This document shows, piece by piece, positions 47,415 to 57,355 of a DNA stretch of 64,000 nucleotides. The stretch is from NCBI GenBank assembly GCA_003211515.1, contig QCSN01000001.1:60082-124081 (forward strand). Reading direction: 5' to 3'. The notes under the pieces are model-generated. The model was not told the origin of the DNA. It saw only the letters and a list, made by a program, of their open reading frames with translations, and did not search any database. Position 1 is the stretch's first letter, and each line of letters starts with the position of its first letter. This DNA comes from Synechococcus sp. AG-670-F04 (GTDB lineage: Bacteria > Cyanobacteriota > Cyanobacteriia > PCC-6307 > Cyanobiaceae). The position numbers and the translations under genes were made by a program.

Positions 47415-47783
47415 ATGCGTCCCAGGCACAGGATCACCATTCACTGGCGCCAGGAGAACCGCACGATCAGCCATGACGTGCCCGAGGGGGACTACATCCT
47501 GCGGAGTTTTGAATTGCAAGGAGATCCTCTGCCCTTCTCCTGCCGAAACGGTTGTTGCACGAGTTGTGCGGTTCGCGTGCTGGATGGGTCGATTGATCAG
47601 CGCGAGGCGATGGGCCTGTCACGTGAACTGCGTCGCCAGGGCTACGGCCTCCTCTGTGTAGCCAGAGCCACAGGCCCCCTCGAAGCAGAGACACAGGATG
47701 AGGACGAGGTGTATGAACTGCAGTTCGGACGGCACTTCGGCCGTGGTTCGGTTCGATCTGGCCTCCCCCTCGATGAAGAGTGA
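47415..47783 (+). CDS. 2Fe-2S ferredoxin
   Basis: This 122-residue ferredoxin binds a plant-type 2Fe-2S cluster with SCRNGCCTSCAVRVLDG (C-x4-C-x2-C spacing) and the fourth Cys in GLLCVARATGPLE. The basic N-terminus (MRPRHRITIHWRQ) differs from photosynthetic PetF, so it may serve another electron-transfer partner. ATG 47415 avoids the overlap with tRNA-Ser implied by a longer frame to 47328. The next gene starts 3 bases after its stop. Confidence 0.9.
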   Translation: MRPRHRITIHWRQENRTISHDVPEGDYILRSFELQGDPLPFSCRNGCCTSCAVRVLDGSIDQREAMGLSRELRRQGYGLLCVARATGPLEAETQDEDEVYELQFGRHFGRGSVRSGLPLDEE

Positions 47784-47785
47784 CG

Positions 47786-48673
47786 ATGAATACCACAACC
47801 TGTGCAGCAGCCGCTGCGGCAGCGGGTTTAAACCAAGACCGCATTGCCCAGCTGATCGAAATTGCTCGGTCAACGGCTGATCTCGGCGGAGCCGAATTAA
47901 TGCGGCACTACGGCAGGGTGTCCTCGATCAATAACAAGGGTCCTGTCGGAGACCTGGTGACCAATGCCGACCTCTCCGCAGAAGCATTGATTCTGGAGCG
48001 GTTGAAAAGCCTCACGCCGGAGGTCGCTGTATTGGCCGAAGAAAGTGGTCCAGAAGGCGAACAGGAAGGTCTGCGCTGGTGTGTCGATCCCCTCGACGGA
48101 ACCACCAACTTCGCCCATGGGTACCCTTTTTTCGCCACCTCTATCGGGCTGACTTGGCGACAACAGCCGATTCTCGGCGCCATCGCAGTTCCATTTCTCC
48201 GGGAAACCTATTGGGGTGCACCGGGAGTCGGGGCCCATCTCAACGACACACCGATCAAGGTGAGTGCATGCAGCAGCCTTGATGAAGCCTTGCTCGTCAC
48301 CGGGTTCGCCTACGACCGACAGACCCGCCTGGACAACAATTACGCCGAATTCTGCTGGCTTACGCACCGAACCCACGGCGTGCGTCGAGGTGGCGCAGCT
48401 GCGGTAGATCTGGCCTTCGTCGCTGCAGGACGACAGGACGGTTACTGGGAAAGGGGGCTGGCCCCCTGGGATCTGGCGGCAGGGGTTGCCCTGGTGGAAT
48501 TGGCAGGGGGAGTCGTGACGGGGTATGGGGGCGGACCGTTCACGATCAGCTCGGGCCGGGTCTTGGCCAGTGGTCCAGATCTTCATCCAAAACTGGTGAA
48601 GGAGCTCGCCCATGTCAGACCCCTGAGTGGAGACTGTTTCGGGGCCCCAGAGATCACGGCCATGGGATCCTGA
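47786..48673 (+). CDS. Inositol monophosphatase family protein
   Basis: This 295-residue protein has the family metal motifs [46 protein letters not shown] (DPLDGT) and [21 protein letters not shown]. Relatives hydrolyse inositol-phosphate, fructose-1,6-bisphosphate, histidinol-phosphate or sugar phosphates. ATG 47786 is used because GTG 47780 adds only two residues. The gene is followed 22 bases later by hisZ. That neighbour would be consistent with a histidinol-phosphatase role, but this is only a hint. Confidence 0.92.
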   Translation: MNTTTCAAAAAAAGLNQDRIAQLIEIARSTADLGGAELMRHYGRVSSINNKGPVGDLVTNADLSAEALILERLKSLTPEVAVLAEESGPEGEQEGLRWCVDPLDGTTNFAHGYPFFATSIGLTWRQQPILGAIAVPFLRETYWGAPGVGAHLNDTPIKVSACSSLDEALLVTGFAYDRQTRLDNNYAEFCWLTHRTHGVRRGGAAAVDLAFVAAGRQDGYWERGLAPWDLAAGVALVELAGGVVTGYGGGPFTISSGRVLASGPDLHPKLVKELAHVRPLSGDCFGAPEITAMGS

Positions 48674-48695
48674 TCAAGGACGACAACTACTTGAT

Positions 48696-49874
48696 ATGGC
48701 GCTGCAACCTGCAGCTGGCGCAAGGGATCTGAATCCTCGTCAAGTCGAGAACAATCGCCGTTTGAGTGAGCGTCTGGCCACCGTTTATCGACTCTGGGGA
48801 TACGACGAGGTGTCTCCTCCACGGGTCGAACGTCTGGACACACTGATGGCTGGTGGGGCAATCGACAGCGGGGATGTGGTCCGACTGGTGGCCGATGAAC
48901 CGCTCGGGCTGCGACCAGAGATGACCGCCTCCATTGCCCGGGCAGCCTGCACCCGACTGGCATCCAGACCACGACCTCTGAGGCTTTGGGCCTCAGGAAC
49001 CGTGTTTCAGAGCCGCTCGGCCGATGAAGGAGGCCTGTCGATCGAAGAGAACCTCCACAGCGGCGTTGAACTCTTTGGTGTGAAAGGGATTGAAGCTGAA
49101 ATGGAGCTCCTCTCCCTTCTTCTCGCTGCCGTAGAAACGCTGAGGCTTGGGGATGGTCAGCCACCCAAATTGCTGATCGGGCATACAGGGCTGATGAACC
49201 TGGCATTGCAGTCCTTCGATCAGCAGACACAAAACACGATTCGTTCAGCGCTGACCCGATTCGATCGCCTCGCCATCGAACAGATGGAACTGGCGGACAT
49301 GGAGAGAGACGGCTTGCTTCAGCTCCTGGACAGTCGGGGAGAACCGGAACAGGAAGTGCGCAGGTTGGAGGAGCGTTTCGGATCCCATCCGGTGTTCTCC
49401 GATCTGAAACGGCTCAATGATCTCCTGGCGCGCTCAGCTTCTGAACAAGGGGTGCTCCTTCAGCTCGATCCGACGTTTCAACCTGTCTTTGAGCTCTATA
49501 CGGGTTTGGTGTTCCAGTTGGTCTGCCAGGGGAAATCTGCACCAGTGGTGATTGCCCGTGGGGGGCGCTACGACGATCTCGTCGGCCGTTGCGGCGCCAA
49601 AGGCAGCGCAGCGGCAGGGGTTGGATTCAGCTTGGCCATCGATCCGATCCGCGAATTACTGACGGATCCGGCCGAGGATGTTGATCGGCATCCAGCCGTG
49701 ATGGTGGCCTTTGCCAAAGGGACCGCCTTGGAGGTTGCCCTTCATAGACAGAGAACATGGCATGCCCGAGGCATGCGCGCGATGGTGGAACTGTCTCCTT
49801 TGGAGAGCAAAACTGAGGCGGAAAAAATGGCTGAAGCGCGTGGCGTCTTCCAGCTCGACTGGATCAATCCGTAG
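48696..49874 (+). CDS. hisZ: ATP phosphoribosyltransferase regulatory subunit HisZ
   Basis: HisZ is a histidyl-tRNA synthetase-like protein that activates the short form of HisG in histidine synthesis. The 392-residue protein shows the HisRS-like core [35 protein letters not shown] and [19 protein letters not shown]. It lacks the C-terminal anticodon-binding domain of HisRS, and the class II motif is shorter. ATG 48696 matches the family start; the frame extends to 48627 with unrelated residues. Confidence 0.92.
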   Translation: MALQPAAGARDLNPRQVENNRRLSERLATVYRLWGYDEVSPPRVERLDTLMAGGAIDSGDVVRLVADEPLGLRPEMTASIARAACTRLASRPRPLRLWASGTVFQSRSADEGGLSIEENLHSGVELFGVKGIEAEMELLSLLLAAVETLRLGDGQPPKLLIGHTGLMNLALQSFDQQTQNTIRSALTRFDRLAIEQMELADMERDGLLQLLDSRGEPEQEVRRLEERFGSHPVFSDLKRLNDLLARSASEQGVLLQLDPTFQPVFELYTGLVFQLVCQGKSAPVVIARGGRYDDLVGRCGAKGSAAAGVGFSLAIDPIRELLTDPAEDVDRHPAVMVAFAKGTALEVALHRQRTWHARGMRAMVELSPLESKTEAEKMAEARGVFQLDWINP

Positions 49875-49898
49875 GATCCGGGAACCAGGTTCTAGGGA

Positions 49899-50123
49899 AT
49901 GCCTCACACCATCGTCACGGACGTCTGCGAAGGCATTGCCGATTGTGTTGATGCATGCCCCGTGGCATGCATTGATCAGGGATCTGGAAAAAACAAAAAA
50001 GGGACGGATTTCTACTGGATCAATTTCGACACGTGCATCGATTGCGGGATCTGTCTTCAGGTCTGCCCGGTTGACGGGGCGATCATGCCGGAAGAGAGGC
50101 CAGATCTTCAAAAAGCAGCTTGA
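49899..50123 (+). CDS. 4Fe-4S ferredoxin
   Basis: This 74-residue ferredoxin has eight cysteines at residues 10, 16, 20, 24, 46, 49, 52 and 56. The second group, CIDCGICLQVCP, is a standard C-x2-C-x2-C-x3-CP 4Fe-4S site. The first, CEGIADCVDACPVAC, is a variant with wider spacing, as in cyanobacterial dicluster ferredoxins of the FdxA/PsaC type. ATG 49899 follows hisZ by 24 bases. The electron partner is not known. Confidence 0.9.
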   Translation: MPHTIVTDVCEGIADCVDACPVACIDQGSGKNKKGTDFYWINFDTCIDCGICLQVCPVDGAIMPEERPDLQKAA

Positions 50124-50126
50124 GCG

Positions 50127-50741
50127 TTAACTCAGAGCCGTCCCCGCAAGGGAAGTCTTCTGAGCGCGATGACCGACAAGACGAATCACCAAAAGAAGGA
50201 GTGTGAACACGAGAAACGGCAGGTAAAAACCCTTTGGCCCCTCTTTGGTGTGTTGGACATAGGTCAGGACGAACTGAGCCCAGAGCCAGTAACTTCCGAC
50301 GAGATGCAGCCGTTTCCAGCTTTTCATTCCCATCCAGCGCTGGGCTGCATTTGTTGATGTCACAGCCATCAACAGCACAAAGGCATAACCAAAACCGCCG
50401 AACAGCCACTTGCCCATGGACTGCTCACTCAAAAATGGTTCCGGGAAGCCGATGGAGATGGCCAGGATCAGCGCAAGGTGGATGAAGTGAGAGCCGGCGA
50501 AACTCAGGCCGATCCAGCGTCTGTTTTGCAGTGTCCAGGTGGTGAGAGGAGATCGCCAAAGGCGATGAACGCTGGAAGCGATGAACGCGATCGAAAAAAG
50601 GATGAGAGATGATCGACCGGTGGCATCGATACCGCTCGTGATTGAGGCTGCACTCCAGCCGGATACTGCAAAGTGAATCGCAAGAAACGCAAGGACAAGA
50701 ACAACAACCGAAGTTGTGATCGCCGATCCCTGAAGTTTCAT
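50127..50741 (-). CDS. Ferric reductase-like membrane protein
   Basis: This 204-residue protein has five to six membrane helices and the heme-binding His pattern of the ferric reductase/MsrQ-like domain (SFAGSHFIHLALILAISIG, SWKRLHLVGSYWLWAQFVLTYVQH). It lacks the flavin and NADPH domains of NADPH oxidases. It probably binds heme and transfers electrons across the membrane; the partner is unknown. The start is ATG 50741, divergent from htpG. It is convergent with the 4Fe-4S ferredoxin gene (3 bases apart). Confidence 0.78.
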   Translation of the reverse strand: MKLQGSAITTSVVVLVLAFLAIHFAVSGWSAASITSGIDATGRSSLILFSIAFIASSVHRLWRSPLTTWTLQNRRWIGLSFAGSHFIHLALILAISIGFPEPFLSEQSMGKWLFGGFGYAFVLLMAVTSTNAAQRWMGMKSWKRLHLVGSYWLWAQFVLTYVQHTKEGPKGFYLPFLVFTLLLLVIRLVGHRAQKTSLAGTALS

Positions 50742-50880
50742 CTGTACTAGCCCATAGCATCATTCATCATTCTGATCGCAATGTTCAGGCCGTTCAACTG
50801 AGGTACGGAGACCCCCCCTGATCCCGCCATTGAGGAAGACACACTTTCATTCCTAAGGTCGGTACTTTCAAGTTGCAGAC

Positions 50881-52788
50881 ATGCCGGTGCTGGACGAGCA
50901 GGGTCAGATTCAGATCCACACCGAAAATATATTTCCAATTATCAAAAAGGCCGTTTACTCCGGCCACGAAGTGTTCCTGCGGGAACTGGTCAGCAACGGT
51001 GTTGATGCGATTAGCAAGCGACGCATGGCCGCCATGGCCGGTGACTGCAGCGAAGGAGAGGAGGGCGCCATCAGCATCCGCATCGACCGCGAAGCAAAAA
51101 CACTCACCATTTCCGACAACGGCATCGGAATGACGGCCGATGAAGTGAAGCGTTACATCAACCAGGTCGCCTTTTCAAGTGCTGAAGATTTTCTTGAGAA
51201 ATACAAGCAGGAAGACGATGCCATCATCGGCCACTTCGGGCTTGGGTTCTATTCAAGCTTCATGGTGGCTGAGCGGGTCGAACTGATCAGCCGTTCAGCC
51301 AAACAGGAGACGGAAGCTGTTCGCTGGAGTTGTGATGGCTCACCAAATTTCAACCTGAGTGGAGCAGAGCGTGAACAACCGGGCACTGATGTCATTCTGC
51401 ACTTAATGGAGGAGGAGCTTGAGTACATAGAACCGACACGGATCCGTACTCTGATTAATACCTACTGCGATTTCATGGCAGTACCGGTGCAGCTCGAAGG
51501 CGAAACAGTTAATAAACGCGAAGCACCATGGCGCAAAAGCGCTCGCGATTTGTCAGACAAAGACTACATCGATCTCTACCATTATCTTTATCCATTTCAG
51601 GGAGATCCCTTACTTTGGGTTCATCTCAACACAGATTATCCGTACAATTTGCAAGGAATTTTATTTTTTCCAAAGCAATCAGGTCGTGCCGATTGGGAAA
51701 AAGGTGAAATCAAACTTTATTGCAACCAGGTGTTTGTGAGTGATTCCATCAAAGAGGTCGTTCCGCGTTATCTCTTGCCCCTTCGTGGAGTCATTGACTC
51801 CCCAGATATTCCTTTGAACGTCAGCAGGAGTGCGTTGCAGACCGATCGACGCGTGCGCTCGATCGGTAATTTCGTTGCCAAGAAGGTTGCCGACCGTTTG
51901 CGCAACTTAAAGCAAGACAATCCAGCCTCCTACGCAGAAGCGTGGGATGCATTGGCACCTTTTGTGAAGATCGGAGCCATGGAAGATGAAAAATTTGCCG
52001 ACCAGGTTGCTGAATTGATTCTGTTCGGCTCCACGGCTGAACCCAGTGAAGATAAGGATTCTCCGGACCCGATCGGAACTGCAGGCAAGGCCTACACAAC
52101 CTTGGAGGGGTATCGCTCGAGGCTTTCTTCGGAAAATATCAGCCGCATTCTTTACAGCACTGATGATGTCGCCCAGGCCAACGCATTGAATCTCTGGACA
52201 TCCCAGGGCTCGGAAGTTCTAAAACTGGAGACGGTGATCGACACGCAATTCATTTCATGGTTGGAGCATCGCCATGAGGAGCTGAAATTCCAACGGGTTG
52301 ATGCCGAGCTTGATGACAGCTTTAAAGATGAACCGACCGAACTTGCCGATCAGGATGGCGAAACGCAATCTGAAACCTTGCGAACCCTGGTGAAAACGGC
52401 TCTGTCCAATGACAAGGTCACCATTCAGGTTCAATCCCTGAAAGCAGACAATGCGCCACCGGCCATGATTCTTCTGCCGGAGCAGATGAGACGGTTGAAC
52501 GATATGGGTGCTCTGATGGAGCAACGCCTTCCAGGACTCCCAGACCACCATGTTCTGCTGATCAACCGACGTCATCCACTGGTGGAGGGCCTTCTCAAGC
52601 TGAAGTCCGGGGCTGTTCTGGTTGGCACGAGTGCAGCGTCACCGAGCGAGCAGCTGGCCATGGATCTCAGCAGACACCTCTATGACATGGCCCGTTTAGG
52701 AGTCGGTGGGCTTGAGCCCAACGAACTGGCAGGCTTTCAAACCCGCAGTGCTGAATTGATGGGGGAACTCATGAAGCGTTCGCTCTAA
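50881..52788 (+). CDS. htpG: HtpG (Hsp90) chaperone
   Basis: HtpG is the bacterial Hsp90. The 635-residue protein has the GHKL ATP-binding N-domain with IFPIIKKAVYSGHEVFLRELVSNGVDAI and ISDNGIGMTADEVKRYIN, GHFGLGFYSSFMVA, the middle-domain RAPWRKSARDL region and the Hsp90 stretch VSDSIKEVVPRYLLPLRGVIDSPDIPLNVSRS. Hsp90 in cyanobacteria helps during heat stress and phycobilisome assembly. ATG 50881 is used. It is followed by rpmB after about 80 bases. Confidence 0.96.
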   Translation: MPVLDEQGQIQIHTENIFPIIKKAVYSGHEVFLRELVSNGVDAISKRRMAAMAGDCSEGEEGAISIRIDREAKTLTISDNGIGMTADEVKRYINQVAFSSAEDFLEKYKQEDDAIIGHFGLGFYSSFMVAERVELISRSAKQETEAVRWSCDGSPNFNLSGAEREQPGTDVILHLMEEELEYIEPTRIRTLINTYCDFMAVPVQLEGETVNKREAPWRKSARDLSDKDYIDLYHYLYPFQGDPLLWVHLNTDYPYNLQGILFFPKQSGRADWEKGEIKLYCNQVFVSDSIKEVVPRYLLPLRGVIDSPDIPLNVSRSALQTDRRVRSIGNFVAKKVADRLRNLKQDNPASYAEAWDALAPFVKIGAMEDEKFADQVAELILFGSTAEPSEDKDSPDPIGTAGKAYTTLEGYRSRLSSENISRILYSTDDVAQANALNLWTSQGSEVLKLETVIDTQFISWLEHRHEELKFQRVDAELDDSFKDEPTELADQDGETQSETLRTLVKTALSNDKVTIQVQSLKADNAPPAMILLPEQMRRLNDMGALMEQRLPGLPDHHVLLINRRHPLVEGLLKLKSGAVLVGTSAASPSEQLAMDLSRHLYDMARLGVGGLEPNELAGFQTRSAELMGELMKRSL

Positions 52789-52870
52789 GAAAAGGACCCA
52801 GCTTTGTTAAGCTCGTTGTTTGGCTCTTCCTTGAAGAACCAAGCAACTACACAAGAAACAGGACGACGTC

Positions 52871-53107
52871 ATGTCACGGGTGTGTCAGCTCACGGGGACT
52901 CGCGCCAACAACGGCATGGCCGTGAGCCATTCCCACATCCGCACAAAGAAGCTGCAGCAAGCCAACCTGCAACAGCGTCGCCTTTGGTGGGCTGAAGGAA
53001 AACGCTGGGTCAACCTTCGCGTCACCACACGGGCTCTCAAAACGATTCAAAAGAAAGGTCTTGGCGCCTATGCCAAGTCCCTCGGCATCAATCTCGCCAA
53101 ACTCTGA
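52871..53107 (+). CDS. rpmB: 50S ribosomal protein L28
   Basis: This 78-residue ribosomal protein begins [20 protein letters not shown] and contains [26 protein letters not shown], the L28 consensus. It binds 23S rRNA in the large subunit. The 13-base gap to the next gene suggests co-transcription. The zinc-binding Cys pattern of some L28 proteins is absent, as in most cyanobacterial L28. Confidence 0.96.
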   Translation: MSRVCQLTGTRANNGMAVSHSHIRTKKLQQANLQQRRLWWAEGKRWVNLRVTTRALKTIQKKGLGAYAKSLGINLAKL

Positions 53108-53120
53108 TCCATCCAGACGC

Positions 53121-53681
53121 ATGCAGCGACGCGACCTTCTGATCCGATCCGCCGGGTTACTCGCTGCCCTGACGTTCAGGCCAAACCAACTGAGTGCCCT
53201 TGGCGGCCCTGTCCTCGAAACAGGTCGCATGGTGCCAAGCTTTGACCTCCCTGGGTCAAGCCGAACCAATCCAGAACAAAATCACTGGACTCTTGACGAT
53301 TTCCGCGGCAAGTGGCTTGTTCTCTATTTTTATCCGAGAGATTTCACAGGTGGATGCACCATCGAAGCCAGGGGCTTCGAGAGCACGCATGAGGATTTTC
53401 TCTCCATCAATGCTGAAGTGGTAGGAATCAGCGCTGACAGTGTTGACGATCACGAATCTTTTTGTTCCAGCGAACAGCTGAGTTTTCCATTGCTCTCCGA
53501 TCCCGATGGCAATGTGAGCAAACAGTACGGATCGTGGATGGCTCCTTACTCATTGCGTCATACCTTCTTGATTGACCCAGAGGGAGTGCTGCAAGAGCGC
53601 TGGGTGGCCGTTCGACCGTCGGGTCACGCCCAGGAAGTGATGGACTCACTGAGGAATCTGCAGAGCGACACCTCAATTTGA
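53121..53681 (+). CDS. Tat-exported peroxiredoxin (PrxQ/Bcp type)
   Basis: This 186-residue protein begins MQRRDLLIRSAGLLAALTF, a twin-arginine signal, so it should be exported through Tat. The peroxiredoxin domain (residues 35-180) has FDLPGSSRTNPEQNHWTLDDFRGKWLVLYFYPRDFTGGCTIEARGF, with the peroxidatic Cys in GGCTIEA, and SDPDGNVSKQYGSW. Relatives reduce hydrogen peroxide and lipid hydroperoxides. ATG 53121 is preferred to the frame's earlier start. The gene follows rpmB closely. Confidence 0.9.
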   Translation: MQRRDLLIRSAGLLAALTFRPNQLSALGGPVLETGRMVPSFDLPGSSRTNPEQNHWTLDDFRGKWLVLYFYPRDFTGGCTIEARGFESTHEDFLSINAEVVGISADSVDDHESFCSSEQLSFPLLSDPDGNVSKQYGSWMAPYSLRHTFLIDPEGVLQERWVAVRPSGHAQEVMDSLRNLQSDTSI

Positions 53682-53733
53682 CAAATGCGCTCCACTCGTG
53701 AAGGGTGGATTGAGCTTGCAGCTCCAGGACTGA

Positions 53734-55230
53734 ATGGCAGTAGACGAGGGGCGCAGCTCATTCATCATTCTTTATCACCGAACCCCTTTCGATGAGGGAA
53801 AAGGTGAGCATGGGCAGCGGATCTGGATGGATCAGAAAAGCCCAAATGGCATTATCCCAACGCTGAGAAATCTTTTCCGCACAGCAAAGGATGGAACGTG
53901 GATTGCCTGGCGCCGTGTGGATGAGCCCGATAACGTTGAAGACGAAAGGATTACAATGGATAACCCGTCAGAGTTTACGTTACGTCGTATTCCATTACAC
54001 GAACATCAAATTAATAGCTTTTATCACGTTACTTCGAAAGAATCTTTTTGGCCGATCCTCCATACATTTCCAACCCACTTCAATGTCAACAATGCTGACT
54101 GGGGGATCTTCGAGGAGGTCAACCGTCGTTTTGCAGAAGCTGCCTGCCGAGAGGCTGCACCCGGAGCCACAGTTTGGGTCCACGATTACAATCTTTGGCT
54201 TGCTCCTGGTTATCTGCGTGCACAACGTCCCGATCTAAAGATTGCGTTCTTCCATCACACCCCTTTCCCCAGCAACGACGTTTTCGCGATTCTCCCCTGG
54301 CGGGAGCAGATCCTTGAAAGTCTTCTTTGTTGTGATGTCGTCGGATTTCATATTCCCCGGTACACCGAAAACTTTGCTCGTGCAGCAAGCACATTGATCG
54401 GAGCGAAGCGTGGTCCCAAACAACCTGTCGACACAAAGTTCATCACGGTTGGATCTGCGCTTTGTGAAGCAACTGTGACGGAATGGCTGCAGTACAAGGA
54501 TCAGAAAGTTGAGCTACTGAGTTCCCCGGTGGGAACCTCACCCGACGTGATCCAGGAACTTTCCTGGAGCGCCTCCGTTGAGAGTCACGGTGAGCTGATC
54601 GTGCAGGACACGAAAAAAGGCAGGAAATTGATCCTCTCCGCCAGCCGAGTTGATTACACCAAGGGCAACGAAGCCCTGCTTCTGGCCTTTGAACGTCTCC
54701 TGGAACGTCGAAAAGATCTTCATGGTGAAGTCGTCCTGATGTTGGCCTGCGTCGCAGCTGCCAGCGGCATGAAGATCTACGAGGAAACCCAAAGAACCAT
54801 CGAAGAAATGGCGGGTCGAATTAATGGACGCTTCAGCCAGATCGATTGGGTCCCTGTGCGCTTCTCCACACGGCGAATTCCCTATGACGAAATGGTTGCC
54901 TGGTTCTGTCACGCGGATATCTGCTGGATCACTCCGTTGAGAGACGGTTTGAATCTCGTCGCGAAGGAATACGCAGCTGCAAGACGAAACAGGGGGGGTG
55001 TCCTCGTCCTCTCTGAATTCACTGGGGCGTCCGTTGTTCTCGATGGTGCGGTTCTCACCAATCCTTATTCCAATCGGCGCATGGATGAGGCCATTGAGGG
55101 TGCTCTGGCCATGTCAGAGGATGAACAGAGGGATCGCATGGGGCTGATGACAACAGCCGTTGAGCGATACACCGTCAAAGACTGGGCGGAAGAACAGATG
55201 ACTGGCCTTCAGGAGCCCGTGGCCCCATGA
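53734..55230 (+). CDS. ggpS: Glucosylglycerol-phosphate synthase (GgpS)
   Basis: GgpS makes glucosylglycerol phosphate from ADP-glucose and glycerol-3-phosphate, the first step to the compatible solute glucosylglycerol. The 498-residue GT20-type protein has SFIILYHRTPFDEG near the N-terminus, FHHTPFPSNDVFAILPWREQIL, DVVGFHIPRYTENF and HADICWITPLRDGLNLVAKEYAA. It starts at ATG 53734. ggtB begins within its last four bases, so synthesis and uptake genes are co-transcribed. The phosphatase StpA is not in the window. Confidence 0.94.
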   Translation: MAVDEGRSSFIILYHRTPFDEGKGEHGQRIWMDQKSPNGIIPTLRNLFRTAKDGTWIAWRRVDEPDNVEDERITMDNPSEFTLRRIPLHEHQINSFYHVTSKESFWPILHTFPTHFNVNNADWGIFEEVNRRFAEAACREAAPGATVWVHDYNLWLAPGYLRAQRPDLKIAFFHHTPFPSNDVFAILPWREQILESLLCCDVVGFHIPRYTENFARAASTLIGAKRGPKQPVDTKFITVGSALCEATVTEWLQYKDQKVELLSSPVGTSPDVIQELSWSASVESHGELIVQDTKKGRKLILSASRVDYTKGNEALLLAFERLLERRKDLHGEVVLMLACVAAASGMKIYEETQRTIEEMAGRINGRFSQIDWVPVRFSTRRIPYDEMVAWFCHADICWITPLRDGLNLVAKEYAAARRNRGGVLVLSEFTGASVVLDGAVLTNPYSNRRMDEAIEGALAMSEDEQRDRMGLMTTAVERYTVKDWAEEQMTGLQEPVAP

Positions 55231-56495
55231 CGATCGGGCGACGGCTCCTGATCATGGTTCTCACTGTTTTGATGGTTCTTGGTTTCGGGGTGGGATGGAG
55301 CCGTGGCCAAGCAGTTGAAGACGTCAGGATCCTGATGCCTGCCCCGTTTGTTGATGCGACGGCATCACTTGTGGAACGCTTCAACGTCGATCATCAAGAT
55401 CGGATCCATTTGTCGATCACGCGGGGCCCACTCGAAACGGAATCGATCAGTGATCTAGCGATCAGCAGCCTGCTGCTCGGGGACCCTCCTTTTGACAGTC
55501 TGCTGATGGATGTCACATGGCTTCCCAAATATGCCGAGGCGGGTTGGCTTGAACCTTTGGATCGCTGGTTTGACAGTGGCGATGAAGACGCCCTGATCAA
55601 AGGGGCACGGCTGGGCAACAGCTACAAGGACCATCTCTACCGCTGGCCTCTTGTGGCTGATGTGGGGATGCTGTATTGGCGAACGGACCTGATGGAGGAA
55701 CCACCCACCACGCCTGATCAACTGATTGAAATCAGCGAGCGATTACAGGCCGATGGTTCTGCAAAGTACGGATTCGTCTGGCAGGGACGCCAGTACGAGG
55801 GGCTTAGCTGCGACTTCCTGGAAATCATCAGTGGATATGGAGGGCACTGGTTGAATTCGGTGACGGGTCAACCGGAACTCGACAGTGCAGCCGCGAACCA
55901 GGCGGCTCAATGGATGGAATCTCTCCTGGCCAAGGGCATCAGCCCAAGGGCTGTGACCAACTTTGCCGAGTCAGAAACGCTGCAGGCCTTCAAATCCGGA
56001 GACGCTGCCTTGATGCGCAACTGGCCCTATGCATTTGCCGAGCTGCAGAAGGATGACAGCTCAGTTCGAGGGAAGGTCGGGATTACAACGATGGTGGCCG
56101 AGCCTGGGCAACAACCAAGAGCAACCTTGGGAAGCTGGGGTTTGTCGTTGCTGAAGGGGTCACCTCACCAGGATGCGACGGTTGAAGCGATCCGCTTTCT
56201 CACCTCGGAAAGTGCGCAGCGCGAACGGTTCATGGAGAGGGGGTACACCCCGACCCAGCAATCGCTTTTCACTGATCCGGCCCTAACCACTCGTTCACCA
56301 GTGCTGCCCGACATCGGAAAGGCCCTGGATGTGGCGATCGAACGGCCACCCACCCCGCTCTATGCACAACTGAGCGACGTGTTGCAGCGACGCCTCAGCG
56401 CAGTCCTCACGGGAGAGCAACCGGTGCAGCCCGCCATGGATGAGGCTCAGGCCAGCAGTGAAGTGATTCTCAAATCAGCAGGAGGAAGCGGATGA
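55227..56495 (+). CDS. ggtB: Glucosylglycerol ABC transporter substrate-binding protein
   Basis: This 422-residue extracellular solute-binding protein has a signal anchor (IGRRLLIMVLTVLMVLGFGVGW). The binding-protein fold includes VRILMPAPFVDATASLVERF, DVTWLPKYAEAGWLEPLDRWF, LYRWPLVADVGMLYWRTDLM and GVGYTPTQQSLFTDPAL-like segments. In context it is GgtB, which captures glucosylglycerol for re-uptake. It overlaps ggpS by four bases at the start and ggtC by four bases at the end. Specificity for GG is inferred from the operon and family. Confidence 0.9.
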   Translation: MTIGRRLLIMVLTVLMVLGFGVGWSRGQAVEDVRILMPAPFVDATASLVERFNVDHQDRIHLSITRGPLETESISDLAISSLLLGDPPFDSLLMDVTWLPKYAEAGWLEPLDRWFDSGDEDALIKGARLGNSYKDHLYRWPLVADVGMLYWRTDLMEEPPTTPDQLIEISERLQADGSAKYGFVWQGRQYEGLSCDFLEIISGYGGHWLNSVTGQPELDSAAANQAAQWMESLLAKGISPRAVTNFAESETLQAFKSGDAALMRNWPYAFAELQKDDSSVRGKVGITTMVAEPGQQPRATLGSWGLSLLKGSPHQDATVEAIRFLTSESAQRERFMERGYTPTQQSLFTDPALTTRSPVLPDIGKALDVAIERPPTPLYAQLSDVLQRRLSAVLTGEQPVQPAMDEAQASSEVILKSAGGSG

Positions 56496-57355
56496 ATGTT
56501 CTGCTGGCGTTACCGGCACTGCTGCTGATTGCCCTGGTGTTCGGGTGGCCAATGGCCCGCTACACCTGGCTCAGCTTCCACGCTGATTCCGTTCTTACCG
56601 GGCTGGTCCCCATCCCGAATGGGGGTGCCAACTGGGTTCGACTGTTGTCCGATGCACGGTTCTGGCAGGACAGCCTCCAGACCGCACGTTTCGCCGTGAT
56701 GTCGGTGTCCTTGGAGCTGTTGCTCGCCTTAGCGATTGCGCTGCTGCTGGATCAGCGTTGGCGCGGTCGTGGTGCCGTACGTGCACTCACCTTGCTGCCC
56801 TGGGCACTCCCCACAACGATGATGGCCCTTGGTTGGCGATGGATTTTCAACACGCCCTACGGCCCGCTTGAGCAGCTCGCAGCTGCGCTCGGCCTGCCCA
56901 GCCTGAATCTCCTTGCTGACCCGAATTTCGCCTGGATGGCCACGGTCGCCGCTGATGTCTGGAAAACGACCCCGTTCATCACCTTGATTCTTCTGGCAGG
57001 ACTGCAAACGATTCCTGCAGATCTTTATGAAGCCTTTCGCTTAGAGGGAGGCAAGCCCTGGCAAAGCCTGCGTTCGATCACTCTGCCTCTTCTGACGCCA
57101 TACATCCTGCTGAGCCTGTTGTTTCGACTGGCGCAAGCCTTCGGCGTTTTTGATCTGATTCAGATTCTCACCGGTGGGGGACCAGCCAGCAGCACGGAAA
57201 GCCTTGCTCTCTACGCCTACCTGAATGCGATGCGTTTCTTGGATTTCGGATACAGCGCGACGGTGATGCTGGGGGGATTTCTGATGCTGACAGTGATCAT
57301 CGTTTTGGCAGCGATCGCACTGAGATCCATTGGCGTACTTCGACCCGTTAAATGA
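56492..57355 (+). CDS. ggtC: Glucosylglycerol ABC transporter permease GgtC
   Basis: This 287-residue permease has six membrane segments, starting MNVLLALPALLLIALVFGWPMA, and the BPD loop AFRLEGGKPWQSLRSITLPLLTPYILLSL. ATG 56492 is preceded by GGAGG. It overlaps ggtB by four bases and ggtD by four bases. It works with GgtD in sugar-like solute import. Confidence 0.92.
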   Translation: MNVLLALPALLLIALVFGWPMARYTWLSFHADSVLTGLVPIPNGGANWVRLLSDARFWQDSLQTARFAVMSVSLELLLALAIALLLDQRWRGRGAVRALTLLPWALPTTMMALGWRWIFNTPYGPLEQLAAALGLPSLNLLADPNFAWMATVAADVWKTTPFITLILLAGLQTIPADLYEAFRLEGGKPWQSLRSITLPLLTPYILLSLLFRLAQAFGVFDLIQILTGGGPASSTESLALYAYLNAMRFLDFGYSATVMLGGFLMLTVIIVLAAIALRSIGVLRPVK